Below are positions 21,785-25,826 of a stretch of 25,826 nucleotides of DNA, piece by piece (the first letter of the stretch is position 1; each line of letters opens with the position of its first letter). Origin of the DNA: Pseudomonadota bacterium (GTDB taxonomy: Bacteria; SAR324; XYD2-FULL-50-16; JAHJRI01); NCBI GenBank assembly GCA_022360105.1, contig JAKSDL010000852.1:1-25826 (forward strand). The letters run 5' to 3'. A program made the translations under genes and the position numbers. A model generated the notes under the pieces. That model saw only the letters and a program-made list of their open reading frames with translations, searched no databases and was not told the DNA's origin.

Positions 21785-23362
21785 TTAACTTGCAGCCCTG
21801 AGTGTGGTTGAGGCCAGGGCTGTTAAGAATGATTGAACGACGTGATCTGATACCTTTTGTTCATAATACTCCCCGTTTTCATCTATCCCCGGAATCTTGC
21901 CGCAATTTAGAAACTCTGCTATCAGCTTTTTACCAATCTCGTCTTTACCTCTGCTCTTTCCCCGGGCTTGTAACGCTTTCATATAATTTATGATTCTTCC
22001 CAGACGGAGCAAGGTAACAGTTTCCAGTCGTGTTGTTTGATGGGAAACAGGCAGGGCTGTTGATCTGGTCAATAAAAGATCCGCAGGAAAGATTTTTTCA
22101 TTTGTATACCTCTTGTAATCAGTGCTTCCCGGGGAGGGGTAATAAACGGATAATCCGGCTAGCACTCTTCTTGCCGCCAGGAATATCAGATCGCTGATGG
22201 AATCTTCCGGTTGTTGCCAGGGTGCTCCGATGATGACGTAGCCAACAGCAGTCAACCCATGATTTTCTGCTGACTCAAGACATCGATCAAAGGCTGATTG
22301 CACATCGGGTCTTGAAAATCTTCTTAACTGGTCTTTGGAAATCGTGCAGAGTGAGAGATTCAACTCCTTAAACCCGGCTTTTGCCATCGATTGTATGGTG
22401 TCATCATCCAGTGTGGTCGGTAAAAGACCATTCATGGCCCTTAGTTCCAAGTCAACTCCCTGGTACCTGGCGCTGATAGTGTCCAGCAATTCCCGAAACC
22501 AGCTTCTCTGAATGGAGAGATTCTCATCCTCAAAATCGATAAACCGGGCACCCGCCTCAACAGCAACGTCCAACTCCCGTATAACTGCAGACAACGATCT
22601 TCTCCTGAACGGGAGAAATGAATCAGCACTTACCGAACAATAGCTGCATTTCAGGTTACATCCCCTGCCTGCCATGATCACAGTACTTCCCTTACGTTTT
22701 CGTTGATAAAATGATGACTTAATCAGTTGATTGGCAGGTAGAGGAAAATCATCCGGATTACCAATAATTGCCGGAGCAGAGATGACAGCTTTGCCATTTG
22801 GGTCCCGATAGCACAATCCGGGAATACCTTCAGTTGACGTATTGTTTTTAAGGGCTAAAGCCAACTGCACCAAGGCTTGTTCTCCCTCACCTCTGATGAT
22901 GAAATCAACAGGGTTATTCTGTAATACCTCCTCGGGTAATGCAGTAGGATGATGACCTCCCAGGACAACTTTGGCTCCGGGCAAATGCTTTTTGACCAAA
23001 TCGGCAACTGCCAATGCTTCGGCTTGATAAGGAGTAAAAAGCGATGAAATGCCTACCAGCTTAGCTTTCGATTTTGCAATCAGAGTGGAGATGTGCTCGT
23101 AAGAGTACCCATAGTGACGATACTGGTAAAAGAGTGAAAATGGAGCCTGGTCAGGTCTGGAATAATATTCCCTCAAATATTGCATCTCTTGTGGCAAGGG
23201 AATGTCTTTGGATTTGTTGGTAGCCAGGCAATCCAGAATGTCCACTTCGAAACCCGCTGTAAGCAACCCTGTTGCAAGAGATGCCAGTCCGTAAGGTATG
23301 GTCCTCTTTTTGGTTAGATAGAAGTCTCGAATGGGAGGCTGGATTAGAAGAATTTCAGGCAA
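21785..23362 (-). CDS. B12-binding-domain radical SAM protein
   Basis: Protein of 525 residues with an N-terminal cobalamin-binding-like domain (about 3-175; VVLGGHHPTALPEE is typical) and a radical SAM domain with the cluster motif C235-x3-C239-x2-C242 (RGCNLKCSYCS). The family includes many methylases and ring-forming enzymes of unknown substrate. The start is TTG 23362, supported by GGAG with a 6-nt gap. A C-terminal tail of about 100 residues follows the barrel. Convergent with the aminotransferase (5 bp between stops), so the two are not in one operon. Function in this cell unknown. Confidence 0.9.
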   Translation of the reverse strand: MPEILLIQPPIRDFYLTKKRTIPYGLASLATGLLTAGFEVDILDCLATNKSKDIPLPQEMQYLREYYSRPDQAPFSLFYQYRHYGYSYEHISTLIAKSKAKLVGISSLFTPYQAEALAVADLVKKHLPGAKVVLGGHHPTALPEEVLQNNPVDFIIRGEGEQALVQLALALKNNTSTEGIPGLCYRDPNGKAVISAPAIIGNPDDFPLPANQLIKSSFYQRKRKGSTVIMAGRGCNLKCSYCSVSADSFLPFRRRSLSAVIRELDVAVEAGARFIDFEDENLSIQRSWFRELLDTISARYQGVDLELRAMNGLLPTTLDDDTIQSMAKAGFKELNLSLCTISKDQLRRFSRPDVQSAFDRCLESAENHGLTAVGYVIIGAPWQQPEDSISDLIFLAARRVLAGLSVYYPSPGSTDYKRYTNEKIFPADLLLTRSTALPVSHQTTRLETVTLLRLGRIINYMKALQARGKSRGKDEIGKKLIAEFLNCGKIPGIDENGEYYEQKVSDHVVQSFLTALASTTLRAAS

Positions 23363-23951
23363 AACAACTCCAAGGCTTGTGTATCGGTAATATGATAGCT
23401 ATTATCCTGACATTTCCGGGATTTTGACCAGCGGAATCACCAGCCAAAAGCCAACCGTCTTAAGGAATTGCTTAAAAAGCAAACTTGAAGAAATCATATG
23501 GATTCAATTTGTTACACATAGTTGTCTGAAATAATAGGGAAAGTTTTATGATTAATTTTTTCAGGCCCGATTGAGTTTGGAAATTTTTTGCAACACCATA
23601 TGTTTTTTACCTATGGTTGAGATTTGGAACAATCCAATTACTTTACCATTGGAAAATGCTGCCTTGTTGCTTGAAATGTAAGATCATGAATTAATGGATA
23701 GTCTGATTTTTTCGCAAAGTCAGTTCCACATTTGTTTTAAAAAAAAACACTATTTTGCATCAAATTTTTTCCACATGTCGTCGTTACTTAGTATACTAGG
23801 AGCAATTCCCCCAAATTGTTCCAGCGCCGAAGGTGATAATTTAGACAGAAGAAGATTGAATCGACCCCCTGTTTTCCATAAATTTTACCGAACGGCTTGA
23901 TCACATTTTAAGCGATCGGTTAGATGAAGATCCTGTTTTTGGAGAAAACAG
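23363..23951. other. 589-bp gene-free region before the receiver gene
   Basis: AT-rich. A 68-codon frame at 23694-23900 has no ribosome site or family feature and I do not call it. Visible items: a small hairpin TTGCTT-AAA-AAGCAA near 23466, a 10-bp palindrome TAGTATACTA near 23792 that contains a -10-like TATACT, and a hairpin over the ribosome site of the next gene (23933-23951). Confidence 0.5.
23933..23951 (+). promoter_or_regulatory. Hairpin presenting the ribosome-binding site of the receiver gene
   Basis: CTGTTTT (23933-23939) pairs with AAAACAG (23945-23951), and the Shine-Dalgarno GGAG lies in the 5-nt loop TGGAG. The start ATG follows at once (23952). The stem is mostly A-U, so it is marginally stable at best. 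Confidence 0.4.
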
Positions 23952-24323
23952 ATGAAAATCGCCGTTGCAGTCGATGATGACAAAATGAGTCTGGATATAA
24001 TGAAGGAATTGTTATCTGAGCATGACTATCAGGTGATCACGTTTTCAGAATCAACCAAAGCATTGGAATTCTTGCAAAAAACAGACAATTCTGTTGACCT
24101 TTTTCTGATAGATGTGAGGATGAAGGGTAAAAATGGAGTTGATGTGCTCAGTTATCTGAAAAATTCTGATAGAAGATACGTCACTGCCCCTGTTATCATG
24201 ATGTCAACATTTGAAGATGACGAAATTAAAACCAAACTTCTGAAACTAGGCGCTGCTAATTATGTGTCGAAACCGTTTGATGAGTGGGTATTGATGCAAA
24301 AAATCCGTGAGGTTTCAAAATAA
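23952..24323 (+). CDS. Single-domain response regulator (CheY-like receiver)
   Basis: Stand-alone receiver domain of 123 residues with no output domain. The acidic pocket is D8-D10 (VDDDK), the phosphorylated Asp is D54 in FLIDVRMKGKNG, the switch Ser/Thr is in MMSTFED (S85/T86), and the conserved Lys is K107 in SKPF. ATG after GGAG with a 7-nt gap. No histidine kinase is encoded nearby, so its partner lies elsewhere. Stand-alone receivers serve chemotaxis, phosphorelays or protein-protein switching; which one applies here cannot be told. Confidence 0.9.
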   Translation: MKIAVAVDDDKMSLDIMKELLSEHDYQVITFSESTKALEFLQKTDNSVDLFLIDVRMKGKNGVDVLSYLKNSDRRYVTAPVIMMSTFEDDEIKTKLLKLGAANYVSKPFDEWVLMQKIREVSK

Positions 24324-24353
24324 TTTTTTGCATAGTAAGTTTTTGGGTTTTAA

Positions 24354-24974
24354 TCAATCGCGAGATTTTGCACCTGCTGAAACTACTAGATCAACCAGTG
24401 CCTCGTAAGTTTGGGCACCAATCAGGTTACGACCGTTGCAAAGATAAGTGGGCACGGCCATCACACCCATTTTTCTGCAACGATTCCAATCTGCATCGAC
24501 ATCTTTTTGATACTCCCTACTCTCAAGTGTTTTTAACGCCTGCACCCTGTCCAATCCTATTTCAGCCGCTGCATCAGCCAAAGCTTCAATATTTGCCAGA
24601 TTAGTGCCTTCATAGAAGTAAGCCCGGTACATCCGATCATGTATCTTTGATCCATTTGGTTGTGTTTCTGCCCATTTGGCTAATTCTTGGGCTAACCTGC
24701 TGTTATAGGTCTTGGAGCGTTCTCCGTAGTCCAAACCTTCTTCTGCCGCTAAATTCCGAATATGTTGCTGGACGGCATTCAGATCGAAGTTTCTGCCTTT
24801 GAATAATTCCTCCAGTGTCATGCCTTCATCCGGGACATAAGGATGGAGCGGAAAAAGCGTATATTTCAGATCAACGTTATATTCCTGATGTAACTTGGCA
24901 ATACGCACGGTATTCAGATAGCACCACGGTCATATGTAATCGGTTACGATTTCTAAGGTTACAGGTTCAGTCAT
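24354..24974 (-). CDS. DsbA/FrnE-like thiol-disulfide oxidoreductase, probable selenoprotein (U-x-x-C)
   Basis: Thioredoxin-fold protein of the DsbA/FrnE (2-hydroxychromene-2-carboxylate isomerase-like) group, 206 residues if the TGA is read through. From ATG 24974 (GGAAG 6 nt upstream) the start reads MTEPVTLEIVTDYI, TGA, PWCYLNTVRIAK. The TGA at 24932-24930 is exactly in place of the first Cys of the expected CPWC site, so the active site would be Sec15-Pro-Trp-Cys18. The frame is open on both sides of the TGA and strongly family-like (LFPLHPYVPDEG; MGVMAVPTYLCNGR near the cis-Pro; GAQTYEALVDLV). A candidate SECIS hairpin follows the TGA. No signal peptide, so it is probably cytosolic. The alternative is a point-mutated pseudogene. 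Confidence 0.85.
24900..24928 (-). promoter_or_regulatory. Candidate bacterial SECIS element
   Basis: In the mRNA 3' of the UGA, AAUAC (nt 16-20 after UGA) pairs with GUAUU (nt 26-30) around the loop CGUGC (nt 21-25). Bacterial SECIS elements need a short stem-loop with the apical loop about 16-37 nt after the UGA and a G among the first two loop bases; both hold. A competing, earlier hairpin pairs CGUGGUG with UACCGUG (several G-U) across a 9-nt loop. Confidence 0.55.
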
Positions 24975-25138
24975 AGGAGTCTTCCATTGAAGCCGGTTAA
25001 TTTAAAGCACACATGTAGATGCAGAACTTTTGGTACGACGCGAACGTACTTGTTAATTTTATAACAGGTGAGTTGGATAGTAAAATCGAGGCTTACAGCT
25101 TTAAATAAGGCCGGTTTGTTTTATGACAGAGCTATGAT

Positions 25139-25826
25139 TTACGTTTTGGAGTGAGTGACCATGCCACCACAGATCGTTTTTTCAATAGGGATATCCTGGA
25201 TCGATTCTTCCGGGACATTGAGCGGATTGTCACCCAGGATCACAAAATCAGCTCTTTTACCTTGTGAGATGCTTCCTTTGGCGAATTCTTCAAATTGGGC
25301 ATAGGCAGCATTCAAGGTAAACATTTTAATCGCTTCCTGAACTGAAAGGGATTGTTGAGGCTCGAATCCATACCTGGTGACACAACATTGTATTGCCTGT
25401 AATGCATTCATTGACTCTATGGGCGCGTCTGAAGAACCGGACACAATCACGCCGCCATCGACAAACGATCGGAATGGATAGGTATAACTGGTTCGTTTTT
25501 TTCCAAGCCTTTTATGCAACCAATCTCTTTCCGAATGGATGAAAAGCGGTTGTACTGATGCTATCAGGCCTAAGTCAGCCATTTTGGCAACGGACTCATC
25601 ATCAATGATGGAGACGTGTTCCAGACGATGGCGGTGGTTGTTTCTAGGGTGTTGTTTTAGCAAACGATCAAACAATTCCAGGCAGATATCTGTGGACTCA
25701 TCACCGATGGTATGGATGGCAAGTTGCAACCCGGCTTTATGGGCATCGACCATTCGTCGGTAGATGATTTCCGGAGTATCAAGAAGATAACCTGATGTGT
25801 TTGGGTTATCTGTAAAAGGTTCCTTC
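25139..25826 (-). CDS. Amidohydrolase family 3 protein (YtcJ-like), 5' part missing
   Basis: C-terminal part of a metal-dependent amidohydrolase, cut off by the window edge. The frame stays open upstream of the ATG at 25753 to the edge, reading EPFTDNPNTSGYLL before YRRMVDAHKAGLQL. Seen: LAIHTIGDES with a metal His, HRLEHVSIID with a second His, SGSSDAPIESMNALQAI with the catalytic Asp, and the C-terminal GSISQGKRADFVILGDNPL sandwich segment. The 229 residues visible are roughly the last 40 percent of a protein that usually has 530-560. Substrate unknown; the minus strand places it upstream of the selenoprotein gene, 164 bp away. Confidence 0.85.
   Translation of the reverse strand, partial: KEPFTDNPNTSGYLLDTPEIIYRRMVDAHKAGLQLAIHTIGDESTDICLELFDRLLKQHPRNNHRHRLEHVSIIDDESVAKMADLGLIASVQPLFIHSERDWLHKRLGKKRTSYTYPFRSFVDGGVIVSGSSDAPIESMNALQAIQCCVTRYGFEPQQSLSVQEAIKMFTLNAAYAQFEEFAKGSISQGKRADFVILGDNPLNVPEESIQDIPIEKTICGGMVTHSKT

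Noticed and set aside
23694..23900. 68-codon frame upstream of the receiver gene
   Set aside because: No ribosome site, runs through an A-tract, and the translation shows no recognisable pattern.
21785..24353. Operon linking the B12-radical SAM gene, the receiver and the selenoprotein
   Set aside because: They lie on alternating strands with a 589-bp gap and convergent ends; no shared promoter is possible.
24354..24908. DsbA-like gene starting at GTG 24908, or a pseudogene broken by a stop
   Set aside because: The GTG start would drop the active site. The only lesion is a TGA at the redox Cys position with clean sequence and a ribosome site upstream, so Sec fits better than decay.

Overview
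The window looks like a chromosomal segment of a Gram-negative, probably anaerobic bacterium. It carries a tripartite tricarboxylate transporter (TTT) with a secreted binding protein, a transmembrane chemoreceptor, a B12-binding radical SAM enzyme, a selenocysteine-type TGA and REP/BIME palindromic repeats. The mix recalls Desulfobacterota-like genomes, but there is no rRNA or marker gene, so the taxonomy is a weak inference.

Layout. 1-640: three tandem repeat units of about 250-275 bp, built of inverted REP-like palindromes and a hexamer microsatellite. 654-5507 (minus): AEC permease and tctA, tctB, tctC. 5508-6534: a 1-kb gene-free leader with strong hairpins and an operator-like palindrome. 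6535-11682 (plus): TIM-barrel sugar-phosphate isomerase, RpiB-like isomerase, DhaK, DhaL, D-lyxose-isomerase-type cupin, transaldolase. 11800-13950 (plus): chemoreceptor. 13926-16390 (minus): Gfo/Idh/MocA oxidoreductase, isocitrate/isopropylmalate/tartrate-type dehydrogenase and an ABM-domain protein. 16.7-18.5 kb (plus): SMP-30 lactonase and an FCD-type GntR regulator. The rest appears unrelated: a small membrane protein, a Nudix hydrolase overlapping a TtcA-like tRNA thiolase, a class III aminotransferase with an odd poly-T tract, a B12-radical SAM protein, a lone receiver domain, a DsbA/FrnE-like selenoprotein and an edge-truncated amidohydrolase.

How the genes may work together (inference). 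DhaK-DhaL, the TIM-barrel enzyme and an RpiB homologue lacking the usual ring-opening and phosphate-site histidines match the known route erythrulose -> erythrulose phosphate -> D-erythrulose 4-phosphate -> D-erythrose 4-phosphate. Transaldolase then consumes the product. The sugar dehydrogenase, lactonase, beta-hydroxyacid dehydrogenase and carboxylate transporter could supply erythrulose from a pentose or pentonate: oxidising a pentonate at C3 and losing C1 as CO2 gives erythrulose. The end of the pathway resembles the published D-apiose/D-apionate and tetritol routes, but the front-end enzymes differ. The same palindrome, AATGTATACATT, lies on promoter-like sequences at 6.2 kb and 16.5 kb, and an FCD GntR gene is next door, which suggests one regulon.

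The clearest single observation is the gene at 24354-24974 (minus). An in-frame TGA takes the place of the first Cys of a CPWC redox motif and is followed by a plausible bacterial SECIS hairpin. A conventional gene caller would cut off its 5' end.
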